Source: Babesia bovis T2Bo (lineage: Eukaryota; Apicomplexa; Aconoidasida; Piroplasmida; Babesiidae). From it: a DNA stretch of 64,000 nt. A model generated the notes under the pieces. It searched no databases and was not told where the DNA came from. It worked only from the letters and a program-made list of their open reading frames with translations. The position numbers and the translations under genes were made by a program. The stretch lies in assembly GCF_000165395.2 (NCBI RefSeq), contig NC_010575.1:729001-793000 (forward strand), written 5' to 3'. Positions within the stretch are counted from its first letter, which is position 1. Every line of letters starts with the position of its first letter. Shown piece by piece: positions 42,884 through 52,436 of this stretch.

Positions 42884-43463
42884 ATGGCAGATGCAGTCAG
42901 GGAGTTCCGTGAGGCCGCACGGTGTGTAATGGAATGCTGGTAATGTAGTTTCCCAAACGCCACAAATGTGCAGGACTGCCCTGAACCTAGCAGTGGAGAA
43001 CAATTGGGGAGGTGATAACTCAAGTGGAAAGAAAGATGAACTGATAAACCTAGTGATTGACTTCTGCTTGTCTAGTAAGTACCAGTACCACGTATAACAT
43101 CACATAGAAAATGATCTGTACCCATATGAAGTAGAAGATTTACTATTCGAACGTATGCAGACCATGTTCTGCGTTGACATAGAAGATGAAAGTGAAGTAG
43201 GTAACGTACGGCGAGTATATAAACTACAGGTCGAAGTAGCAGCACTACTAGCAAGGCTACACCAGTCCTGCAAAGCAGGAGATATCGCATACGCACATGA
43301 ACTGCGCCAAAACCTAACGAAATGTGATAATGCACAGTGTAAGGGAAGGGATAATATACAGGAACTATCTGAATCTGAGGAAGATACAGAATCACTAGAC
43401 GTGAGTAGGATAAGGCAACCCAAGACAGAGCTACTAGAAGATGGTTGGACACGAGTACTATAA
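42884..43463 (+). CDS. TSR2: TSR2-like pre-rRNA processing / eS26 chaperone
   Basis: Four exons (42884-42921, 42974-43074, 43108-43196, 43230-43463) with introns of 52, 33 and 33 nt encode 153 residues. The N-terminal domain has the TSR2 signature: ALNLAVENNWGGDNSS (the WGG motif), IDFCLS, then YEVEDLLFERMQTMFCVDIEDES and VEVAALLARL. The C-terminus is charged. In yeast TSR2 escorts ribosomal protein eS26 and is needed for 20S pre-rRNA processing. The small exons and the WGG motif make the gene model convincing. It is followed convergently by BMS1, another ribosome-biogenesis factor, with 18 bp between stop codons. Confidence 0.85.
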
Positions 43464-43481
43464 TGTGGAGATATTTAATAC

Positions 43482-46322
43482 TTAGTCTAGACACATCTTA
43501 GCACGCTTAGCAGCCTCGGTCTTGCCCTGCTTGATGTAACGTAGCTTGCGAATGCCCTTAGTACGCTCCTTAGAAGCAGCTGCTTGACGCTCTTCCTCCA
43601 GGCGCAGCTTGGCCTTATGTAACTGGCGCTCAGAAGCACGCTTCTCCAAACGACTCTTACGAATTGTCAGCAGGCGCTGCATCACATTGGCAACTGAGCG
43701 CTCGTACTCAGAGTGGCCCAAGGTAATACCGGAGTCTTCCTGCTCGTAGACCTTAGGCCTAGAGCTAAATGGAAGGTTGTCAATAATCTTCTTGGGGACT
43801 TTAATGGGATTGAACTTGCGTTCAGGACGTTTAAGCAGTTCTTTTGGCTCATAGACTGAATCCGGATTAATACCAATATCAGTACGCAGTTCAGCAATAG
43901 TACGAACACGACGGAACGATGACCAATCAACCATAGGGTTGAAAAACTGACGAGTAGGTACTGAGACAAACGCCTTGAGCAACACAATGTCTGACATTAA
44001 TATCTTATCCTCGAAAGTAGCCCTAAATGCACCATTCTTACCAACAGGTTTCTTTATCTCACCACGGATTCCAGATGCCGTGACCAAACGGGAGCCCAAG
44101 CACTTTATAACCTCTAGTTCAGAGGTGAACATGTCCTTGATAAACGCTGTATGCTTAAGAATCTTGTAGGGGTAGCCCTGGACCTTCAACTTCTTCTTTA
44201 TCGAAAAGTCCTGGTTGGTGCCAACAACCACGCCAGTAGCGGAAATGCGATAGTGAGGAACACGAGACCAGTCCTTCACAGCAACGACACCGAGACTGGG
44301 AGCTGCTAGGGGAGCATATATATTAGCAATGCAGTGCATATGCTCAGGAGTGTACTTGAGCATCTTTATCCTGGTGTTGTTGCGCTCGTCCATGCAATAT
44401 ACTGGTAATGACTGGAATCGACGCCAACCAATCGAAAACAGTAGTGGGTCATTAGTCTTCAAAATACGAGGCGCCCACCGGTGCTTGCGTAGTTTCAACT
44501 GTAAGTAACCGGTAGATTGCTCGCCAGATTGTAAACCACCAATGATAATAGGGTGGCCCCGATTATCAGATCGGTGCTGGAAAAAATCCTCAGGTAGCCC
44601 ACTTACAGCGATACGTACAAACTGGCCAACATTGCCATTAGTAGACAACGCAAGCGCTTCATTGTACAAGCGCTTCTGCTCAGCCTCCTCTATACGAGCG
44701 ACCTTCTCATTCTCTAGGTCGGGAATTGCAACCTCCTCAACGGGCTCGTCATATGCGTCCGTGAAATTCTGAAAGCACGTTGCACGCAATTCCGCAAGGT
44801 CGTCCTCAGTCCAGTCGAGGTTGAACTTGTCATCAGGGAGCTTCGCAAAGTCGTTGAATAGAGTGTCGGTTGTCACCTCATCACAGTAGACCTTGGAGCC
44901 AACCTCGTCAGTAAGGCGTTCCAATGCCTCGCGCATGGCGACGCCAGAAGACTCGTCGTCAGAAGTTACCTCGTCACTTTCCGAAGCTGTGTCCACGGGG
45001 TCCGCCTCACGGGGATATGCATCCAGGTCAGAGTCCGAGTCATCTCCACCTGAGCCCACAGTGCTAAACTTGAATTTCCGAATCTGAGTGCGCAAAGCGT
45101 TTTCATTGCGCTGGAGCTCACGAACCATCTTGACTGACTCAGATTGGATGGGTCCCTCACCAGGAGTCTCAGTAAAATGCTCCTTAGCACGAGAAAGCTC
45201 AATGTACATGGCGTCATCGTCAACCATGATGTTGCCAACCTCACACTCGGGAGCGTATATGTTGCGATTCTTGTCCTTCAATGTACGGCCCCTATATTAT
45301 ATATATACCATACCAAAAACATACTCTGTCTGGACAGGACATGGATCTTGCATATTAGTTATAGAATCAGGGATGAAGTCACCAATACCAGGAATGTGAA
45401 TGGCCTGATTGTTAACTATTCGAGAACCATATACATAACCGTAGAAAGCAGCTTTAACACTTGACCCAGAGTCATCAGTAACAGAGGATAGTAACTCATG
45501 ACGAAGACTCACACAGTAAAAGTGAGTTTGACGCCATGAAATGTTGGTAGGCTTCTGCGATGCAATAGCACGAGCTAGGTTAAGGATGTCGTTACTCTTG
45601 TAACGACCGTACTTCAAACCACTAAGATATACCATCTTAGCACCGTCATATATCTCAGACCAAAATCGATTCTTAAGGCGTTTCTTAACCTTACGCAAAG
45701 TACTATTATCAGGGAATCCCTCAAGGTGATTGACCACAGCACAAACACGAGGAAAACCGTGAGTCTGCATAATGTTCAAGAACTCCAACGTCTCCATCTC
45801 GTAGCTGAGGTATATATCAATCACATAATTAACCTACCCAACACTGCCATCGATCATTACCAGCACTAGATCGGCAATCTTGCAGCAGTCTAGCATGTCA
45901 ACAACAGAACTGCCACATTCTATAAGCGTAAGACGACGAGTACTGGAAGACACCAATGTAATGGGACCCTTAATGTCACCCACATTGCGCTTAGAATAGT
46001 GCTTACAAAGAGATTGGATTAAAGTTGACTTGCCAACGCCAGAAGGACCCTGAACTACCACAACAAAAGGTGGTGGTACCTCAGCAGACTTGAATATACG
46101 AGGACGCCGAAGACGACGCTCAGCAACGTCACAAGCATGTTGAACACGACGGTGAACTGCATTGCGACCACCACTAAAACTAAAGGCCTTAGGATTGTGA
46201 CGTTTCTGAGGCTCAGTAATGCCCTTGCGCTCAAGGTCCTTCTTCTTCTTCTTAGCCTCCTTTATACGAGAGTTGCTACGCTTGTGAGACCGATGTTTCA
46301 CATCGCCAGCCAAAGCGTCCAT
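43482..46322 (-). CDS. BMS1: BMS1 ribosome biogenesis GTPase
   Basis: Three exons (46322-45838, 45804-45309, 45275-43482) with two 33-nt introns encode 924 residues. The start is the ATG giving MDALAGDVKHRSHKR; an upstream in-frame codon is not needed. After a Lys-rich stretch and NPKAFSFSGG comes the P-loop VQGPSGVGKSTL, then IKGPITLVSSSTRRLTLIEC, GYEMETLEFLNIMQTHGFP and KKRLKNRFWSEIYDGAKMVYLSG, all strongly conserved in BMS1. The C-terminal half carries the RPFIIGG-like and GYLQLKLRKHRWAPRILKTNDPLL segments of the AARP2/BMS1 domain. BMS1 is a nucleolar GTPase of the SSU processome that acts with RCL1 on early 18S processing. Confidence 0.95.
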
Positions 46323-46659
46323 TGCGATATAAAATAAATAACACAATTGGGTAAAAGAGAAAAACTACCACATAATACCAGGGGGTATTAGAAAAACCAT
46401 AAAATCTGTACACAGGAATCTATCTAGCCATAGATAATAACACTGGTAATATAAACTGTTAATGTGTAGAATTAGTATATCTTGGGAGTTGATGCTACTA
46501 TGCAACTGCTGTACCACTAAGGCGATATGATTAACGGGGCCTCGGAAATAACTAATAATATATAAATTATAAACAAGGGTCAAAGCTAGGGGCCCAGCCA
46601 CCGAAGCAATGTACAACACCAGGCGATCGTGAGTATTATACCCAGTGTGTATACCCAAA
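46323..46659. other. Intergenic gap, 337 bp
   Basis: AT-rich promoter-like spacer upstream of BMS1. A 97-codon minus ORF (46365-46658) fills it but is hydrophobic low-complexity sequence without a recognisable motif and starts right after the neighbouring stop. Confidence 0.5.
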
Positions 46660-47244
46660 CTATACCAAGGCAGTGTGTATACTCTTCAAGGCAGAGTCAA
46701 TGTCATTAGATATGCTGCTCATCAAGCTGTTCTTGACGTCATTACCAACCTCAGATAAACCACCAACCACAGTGTCGGTAATAGAGGGATACTCGTGCTG
46801 ATCACGCTCAATCTGCTCCTCCAACTCGTCGGTTACATCCTGGTGGTGACGCTCGTGCTTGTTGCGATCCTTGCTACCGGAGTGCTTGAACATTGATTTC
46901 CTCTCATGCTCATCGCCAGAGTCATCATTATCATGGTCGCGCTTCTGTTTCTTAGATTTTGAACGCTTGAACAAACCAAACTTGCGCTTCTTGCCCTTCT
47001 TGGGGGTGTCTTCGTCGTCCTCGTCCTTTTTGCCCTTACCACGTAATTTAGAAAATACACCACGCTTCTTCTTTTTACTACCAGATTTTTTAGTAGAATT
47101 GCTGCCGCCTTTGGACTTGCTCTTCTTGCGGAATGACCACTGCAGAAGCGATGGCTGCACATCATCCAAGTGAGGACGCAGACCAAAGCAACATTGGACA
47201 CACGCCAAAAGGAAACATGCTAATAATAGGCGAAGCGCCTTCAT
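46660..47244 (-). CDS. Secreted lysine-rich protein of unknown function
   Basis: One exon of 194 residues from the ATG at 47244. It begins with a strong signal peptide (MKALRLLLACFLLACVQCC). The middle is extremely basic: runs of Lys and Ser with patches such as KKSGSKKKKRG and KKGKKRKFGLFKRSKSKK, then an acidic/His-rich stretch (DHDNDDSGDEHE). The C-terminal ~45 residues form an amphipathic segment (VVGGLSEVGNDVKNSLM). Such proteins enter the secretory pathway and, in piroplasms, some are released into the host cell; that fate here is an inference. The Lys clusters also look like nuclear-localisation signals. An in-frame upstream extension to 47310 lacks a better leader. No known family was recognised. 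Confidence 0.75.
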   Translation of the reverse strand: MKALRLLLACFLLACVQCCFGLRPHLDDVQPSLLQWSFRKKSKSKGGSNSTKKSGSKKKKRGVFSKLRGKGKKDEDDEDTPKKGKKRKFGLFKRSKSKKQKRDHDNDDSGDEHERKSMFKHSGSKDRNKHERHHQDVTDELEEQIERDQHEYPSITDTVVGGLSEVGNDVKNSLMSSISNDIDSALKSIHTALV

Positions 47245-47352
47245 CTTTAATAAATAAGACACATGGATTAAACGAGATAACACATATAAAGCACCCAGTG
47301 GCACACACAACTACAGATGTCTACACATTAAAAACATGTGTAATCAACATAG

Positions 47353-49395
47353 TCACTGCGATGGTATAACCAAAGAACCCATGTCTATAGGTTGGGTTAA
47401 CAACTCCAGCGCATGACTGCTGGAAAAACTGCCGTCCATACCAGAAACCTCCGCAGGAGGTACGTAATCAATGGGTGTAGAAAGCTCCATGAGTAACATC
47501 GTATTTATAGGATTAGAAAAGGCCTCAACGGGAGCACGTAATGTACTAGGAGCTACTGTTTGAGGCTGACGGCGAGATTGACGTTTAGGCACATAGTCAC
47601 CCTCATCCACATAAGGCGTACCACGCTTAGTATATCCACGACCAGTACTGCCCTTTAAGTAGTCATCACGTAATTTACGTAACTGCTGGTCACCCTGAGG
47701 TAGCTTTTGTAAAGTAGAATCACTCTCTAAATCAGTATAAGCCAATGGCTCTGAGCTGCTATCCTTTATGGGCACAGATAGCATAGATAATGGCTGTAAA
47801 AATGTATCCAAAGGCAGCGTACTTTGTCTTAGCTTCTCTTCTAGGCGACAATGCACTTTAGGGATCACTTTAGATTCACGCTCACCGAAAACAGATAGAA
47901 CTCCACCCAAGTCCTCATGGGTCATACATGATAAGGCGGTGCTGTCGTCAGGGACAGAATGGGTAGGTAATGGGTCAACGGGGAATTCTGGAGGTTTAGG
48001 GTTCACAACAGTTCGTTTGGATCGACCGGGAAGTAAACCACTGAAAGAAGGCACCTGTAAAGCCAATTTGGGAAATACAGATGCTAGGATGGAGACAGGG
48101 ACACGAGATATATCAGTATCCTCAAAGGAATCAACAGTAGAAGCATCATGGTCCTGAGATGGCCAGTTTGTCTTCATGGCATAACCAATAGATAAAACAC
48201 CATCAACACGAGGCATGTTTTCCTCCTTCAACAGATCATCCTCAGGACGTAAAAAGTCATTAGGATCCATACCAACGGCAGTAGTTAGACCCATAACAGC
48301 ACTGGAGGGGTTATCCTCAACCATCAAGACGTCATGAGGCAACTCAGTAGCCAATAAGCTGTTCTTGTCCAATGAATGGATTGTAACACGATTGAATAAT
48401 GGGTGTTTCCGGTTACCAGAAAATAGCATCTCAACCACCTCGTGGTCCATAAAACGCTCACCACGACCACGATGACCTACCACCGGACGAATGGGTAGTA
48501 TCAACTTCTCCTCAACAACAGGAACCTCAGGTGCAGGCTCAGGTAAAGCAGCCAAAGATGTGTCAAGACTAACCTCAGGAAACACCTCCTCAGGAACGTC
48601 ACAAGAACTGCGATGAGGATCCCAGACGTTTAATGAACATACCCATAAATCGGGTAGCTGGTCTGTATTAACACTAGCAGGAAGACGACGCCACTTCTTG
48701 CAACTCTCACACTGAGCCCAGTTCTCAACAGTAGTCACGGGAGTGGGACTTGGCTCAGGTTCAGTGACAACTGAACGGGCTGACCTGCTGACCTTAGAAT
48801 CACCACGACGAGATTGACGACCGCCACGACCTGATCCACGAGCACGAGCAGGTGATACAGAACGAGAAGTACCACGAACTGGTGATAAAGAACGACGATT
48901 TAGATCACCATCAGATTCATGACGAACACTACCAGGAACTGATATACCATGAGGAGATGAATCACTAGTCAAACCAGAGTGATAGATATCATCCGGAATA
49001 GAGCCAAATAAACCAGATTGAGATAATATGGAAACCTCAGGGATATAGAGCTCAGCAAGCACACTCAAAGGACTCGATATCACAGCTCCAGATGAAGACT
49101 TCAATGCACAGGATCTTGAAAAGGTACCAGATTGCGATAGTTGGTTGTAACAACAACGGTCTCCAACATCAGAGTAATGATCAGAACGTCGAAAGGAATC
49201 AGACACATCACCGTAAGTTGATGACAAAACATCAGTAGTGTTACCAGTATAGCCAGTATTTAAAGATGAAAGGCATGGTAATGGTATTGAGTCCAACTTC
49301 CTTGCTAAATGACCTAATCCAAACGGCTTTAAATGATCAACAACAACCATACCAGCCGGAATGGGCTGCAATAGCATGGAAAGGTCCAGCGCCAT
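47353..49395 (-). CDS. CW-type zinc-finger protein
   Basis: A single exon of 680 residues starting at the ATG at 49395 (MALDLSMLL). Around residues 225-270 lies a CW zinc finger: WAQCESCKKWRRLP, then LPDLWVCSLNVWD and SSCDVPEE, giving the CX2C, C and C ligands and the conserved Trp residues. CW domains read histone H3 lysine-4 methylation, so a chromatin role is likely. Just before it are Arg/Gly/Ser-rich repeats (SLSPVRGTSRSVSPARARG), and the rest is Ser/Pro/Asp-rich and probably disordered. No catalytic domain is attached. The protein diverges in layout from the plant and animal CW proteins I know of. Confidence 0.85.
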   Translation of the reverse strand: MALDLSMLLQPIPAGMVVVDHLKPFGLGHLARKLDSIPLPCLSSLNTGYTGNTTDVLSSTYGDVSDSFRRSDHYSDVGDRCCYNQLSQSGTFSRSCALKSSSGAVISSPLSVLAELYIPEVSILSQSGLFGSIPDDIYHSGLTSDSSPHGISVPGSVRHESDGDLNRRSLSPVRGTSRSVSPARARGSGRGGRQSRRGDSKVSRSARSVVTEPEPSPTPVTTVENWAQCESCKKWRRLPASVNTDQLPDLWVCSLNVWDPHRSSCDVPEEVFPEVSLDTSLAALPEPAPEVPVVEEKLILPIRPVVGHRGRGERFMDHEVVEMLFSGNRKHPLFNRVTIHSLDKNSLLATELPHDVLMVEDNPSSAVMGLTTAVGMDPNDFLRPEDDLLKEENMPRVDGVLSIGYAMKTNWPSQDHDASTVDSFEDTDISRVPVSILASVFPKLALQVPSFSGLLPGRSKRTVVNPKPPEFPVDPLPTHSVPDDSTALSCMTHEDLGGVLSVFGERESKVIPKVHCRLEEKLRQSTLPLDTFLQPLSMLSVPIKDSSSEPLAYTDLESDSTLQKLPQGDQQLRKLRDDYLKGSTGRGYTKRGTPYVDEGDYVPKRQSRRQPQTVAPSTLRAPVEAFSNPINTMLLMELSTPIDYVPPAEVSGMDGSFSSSHALELLTQPIDMGSLVIPSQ

Positions 49396-49755
49396 TTTCA
49401 ACAGTCACATCATAGAGATACAGGATACACACACTAAGCAAATAGTAAAAGAAGCACTAATAACGTGGAACAATGATTATTGCGATATGCATATACACCC
49501 AAGATATGGAAACACTAGTGGACAATATAGCCAGAAAATAACACAATAAAATGTACTACCATACCAAATAAGTTATATATAAAGGCAATATAACCATGAA
49601 AGTGACCATTAAATGACCGAAGGAAGAACAAGCGATGAGCTCCCCATAGTAGTGAAGCTATAGTATCAACATCGTCATATACCAACCACTTGAGTCAATG
49701 AAAAAACGATTTAAATTGTCTTCTAGTAATGTATAGTACAACTAATTGATAAGTG
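49396..49755. other. Intergenic gap, 360 bp
   Basis: A/T-rich spacer between the CW-protein start and the centrin stop, both on the minus strand. No feature was recognised. Confidence 0.55.
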
Positions 49756-50598
49756 TCAAAATAAGTTGGATTTACGCATAATCTTGACAAACTCAGATTG
49801 ATTTACCACACCGTCCTTGTCACGATCGGCCTCCCGAATCATCTGAATAGGGATATAGGGTCACCAGACAAATATATAACATGTATATCACGCCATAGAG
49901 GGTCACTAAGTGACCACCATGTATTTGTGCGATTTAATAACCTATGGACACCAGTGGCAATATACTAGACATATGAAATGTCTATCGATATACAAGATCA
50001 CAGAATGCAATATCTCGACTATTTGTATAACAACAGAAGACATAATATACATACCTCTGCAAGCTCCTCATCAGTAACCACTTCACCCAACTCATCAGCA
50101 ATATTACGCAAATCCTAACACAAGTGCACTAAATGTGAATGTAGACCCACCTTAAGACCGATTGTATTAGTGTTTGGGTCAGCAAACAACTTAAAAGATT
50201 TCAAAATGTCTTCCATAGGGTCACGTTCAAGCTGTTTATCATTGAACACAAAACAAATAACATACCATCTTAGACTTCACCACCTTAAAGTATTCCTCAT
50301 ATGTAACAACACCAGTGTCATTCTTGTCAACAGTTGCCATTATCGAATACATCTCGTCAGTACTGGGATCAAAACCAAGAGCTTTCAATACCATCTTGAA
50401 CTCACGAGCCTCAATGCAATCTGAATTCGTAAATAAAACACAAACAAGGCACCAACCCCTGCCATTGGTGTCGAATATGTTAAAAGCCTCACGAATCTCA
50501 GCAATCTGCTGGTCAGTAAGCTCACGACGACGACGAGGAGGCGCACCGGATAGTGGAACGCGCCCGGAGGACATACCAGCCCATCGCGAACTAGACAT
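49756..50598 (-). CDS. Centrin (caltractin) EF-hand protein
   Basis: Five exons (50598-50457, 50420-50266, 50231-50151, 50114-50055, 49842-49756) encode 174 residues. Introns are 36, 34 and 36 nt, then one of 212 nt. After a basic N-terminus ([16 protein letters not shown]) four EF-hand regions follow. Loop 1 is DTNGRDCIEARE, loop 2 [12 protein letters not shown], loop 3 is degenerate ([11 protein letters not shown]) and loop 4 is [12 protein letters not shown]. The C-terminus KIMRKSNLF is typical of centrins. Loops 1, 2 and 4 have the acidic ligands for calcium. Centrins sit at centrosomes and nuclear-pole spindle bodies and act in apicomplexan division. The start at 50598 (MSSSRW) is the first ATG in frame with a sensible leader. 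Confidence 0.93.
49843..50054 (-). other. 212-nt intron in the centrin gene
   Basis: Donor GTATGT at 50054 and acceptor TTCAG at 49843. It is about six times the usual intron length here and carries a 15-nt palindrome on the plus strand at 49901-49915 (GGTCACT, one base, AGTGACC). Confidence 0.8.
49901..49915. repeat. Perfect 7-bp-arm palindrome inside centrin intron
   Basis: GGTCACT, a central A, then AGTGACC. It could form a small hairpin in the intron or be a protein-binding site. Chance occurrence cannot be excluded. Confidence 0.7.
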
Positions 50599-50873
50599 AG
50601 CGCATTGCCACCTTAGTGGCAATAACGATACCAAACACACAAAAGGACCCTATAAAAGAACTACGCCATAAAATAGAAACGACTGTATCCAAAAAGACAC
50701 TATACGACAACCTTCCACACACAATCAAAAGGGCTTGCGCAGCACTAAATGAAATAACTACTTTATACACACCCAGAGTTACACATTATCGTTACGAAGT
50801 CTGAGTACCTCTTTACAGATACGCTAATGCTTTATAAAGGGTAATGTTAGAACAGTAGCGATACCCAGACACA

Positions 50874-52142
50874 TCACGGAAAATATATCTCCTTCAAATA
50901 ACTGCTGCATATAGGCAAATCATAACTAGTAGTCAACTTAATGTTCATGCGATGGCCAGGAACGAAACATACGCGATGCGTGCCAAGCCGCTCAACGAAA
51001 CTGGAATCGTCAGTCAACATAGACATAGTACCAGACTCCATAGCCTTCTCATAGGCTGTCCTGAGCACAGAAAAAACAAAAGCCTGCGGAGTCTGCACAG
51101 CGAATAGTGATGACCGAACCGGTGTATCAAATACAAAGTTAACATCACCCGTGCTTTCACCAACTTTTATAGTATCAACAACACCTATAGCCGGTATGGC
51201 ACCACCATACCTACGAGCAGACGCTATGAGGTGGCCCATATCAACACGACGTAACATTGGTCTCGCCGCATCGTGGACCAATACGATGCCGTCAGAACTA
51301 GTAACCACTGGGAATTCTGCACCCAATACGTTCTGACCAGTAAGAGAGTTGTACACAGTTGAACCACGAGTGTCACCACTTAAACAGAACTTTACAAGCT
51401 TATATCTACCCGGGGAACCACTGCAAGCTATAGATAGTGCCTCGGGCCATAGCGATGATGTAGACAAAACACAACGTTGAGAATCCAGATCGAATAGTAC
51501 AAATGAATACCGCGATAAATGTAAACGATACTCCTCAATCCTAGCACTGTCAGCAGGGTAAATACTAGCCTCCCTAGGAATCATGTAACCAGAATCGCTA
51601 CGGCCATTAACGTGAATTATGTAGTCCTTGTGCAACGGATTCTCAATGCGATTTGATATGTCCTCGGGATTAAAGGCTTCATTAGAAGGAACCTTCTGAG
51701 TGTAACAATCAACGAGCTCCAGCACCTTCAAATGCCATTCAGGCTTTGTAGCTATAGTGACCTCACTGACTAACGATGATCTTACAAACTCAGCAAATGA
51801 ATAGATAAAAATGGGAACTCCGTGAACCAGGATGAACTGTTTAGCCCGTGGGCAGTTGTCTAATATAGTAACGTTAGCATTACTGGAGTCCAAATTGTCA
51901 AAGACATCATTGATACGTTGGCCAACACCACCGCAAACCAATATCGCAGAAGCACCCTTTTGGCACCTTCCTAGATCGTTATTGTGGGCAAACAATGGAT
52001 TGCCACGAGGAATTGCTTTAGTCCCATGGAACGGAGGTGTACCTATAACACCAGGGGTGTTACACACCCGCTTAACGTTAAACGCCCATAATTGGTGTAT
52101 TAAACCAAAATGAAACACATATTGCCACAAATAGAAGTACAT
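50874..52142 (-). CDS. ispD: IspD, MEP-pathway cytidylyltransferase (apicoplast)
   Basis: One exon of 422 residues from the ATG at 52142. The N-terminus is hydrophobic (YFYLWQYVFHFGLIHQLWAF), consistent with a signal peptide preceding a transit peptide to the apicoplast. Enzyme motifs follow in order: ASAILVCGGVGQR (the nucleotide loop), RAKQFILVHGVPIFI, LVHDAARPMLRR, GVVDTIK, AVQTPQAFVF, TDDSSFVE and MNIKLTTSYDL. IspD couples CTP to 2-C-methyl-D-erythritol 4-phosphate in the non-mevalonate isoprenoid route, essential in apicomplexan plastids. A ~120-residue insertion between the KQF and HDAARP motifs makes it much longer than the ~230-residue bacterial enzyme, as is common in this group. Confidence 0.93.
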   Translation of the reverse strand: MYFYLWQYVFHFGLIHQLWAFNVKRVCNTPGVIGTPPFHGTKAIPRGNPLFAHNNDLGRCQKGASAILVCGGVGQRINDVFDNLDSSNANVTILDNCPRAKQFILVHGVPIFIYSFAEFVRSSLVSEVTIATKPEWHLKVLELVDCYTQKVPSNEAFNPEDISNRIENPLHKDYIIHVNGRSDSGYMIPREASIYPADSARIEEYRLHLSRYSFVLFDLDSQRCVLSTSSLWPEALSIACSGSPGRYKLVKFCLSGDTRGSTVYNSLTGQNVLGAEFPVVTSSDGIVLVHDAARPMLRRVDMGHLIASARRYGGAIPAIGVVDTIKVGESTGDVNFVFDTPVRSSLFAVQTPQAFVFSVLRTAYEKAMESGTMSMLTDDSSFVERLGTHRVCFVPGHRMNIKLTTSYDLPICSSYLKEIYFP

Positions 52143-52436
52143 AGGAAATGTAACATTGAGGTAATGCGAACAATTACACTATCCCGCCTCTACATTATAT
52201 ACAGTGTATGCTATTCCAAGGGATAAATAGTACCACACATTACACATTTGGGAAAATATTATCCATAATGTATACATTATTATCATATAGTGCACATTAC
52301 CAAATGTGGATTCATATACCGCCAAGAAATATAACGCCGATACCGGCATAAGGCAACCTTCCTTGTCTTCCGTGAAATGTAGAAGGATATATTCCATGTC
52401 TAGTACTTTCTAAAGCAACAATGGGATCTGGAAACG

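Noticed and set aside
45276..45308. 17- or 22-nt intron in BMS1
   Set aside because: Neither keeps the frame; only the 33-nt intron ending TTGAAG does.
46365..46658. 97-codon minus ORF between the secreted Lys-rich gene and BMS1
   Set aside because: It begins directly after the neighbouring stop codon and shows no family motif; likely promoter DNA of BMS1.
52179..52397. 72-codon minus ORF between IspD and ribophorin I
   Set aside because: It lies in the shared divergent promoter region and has no support beyond being open.
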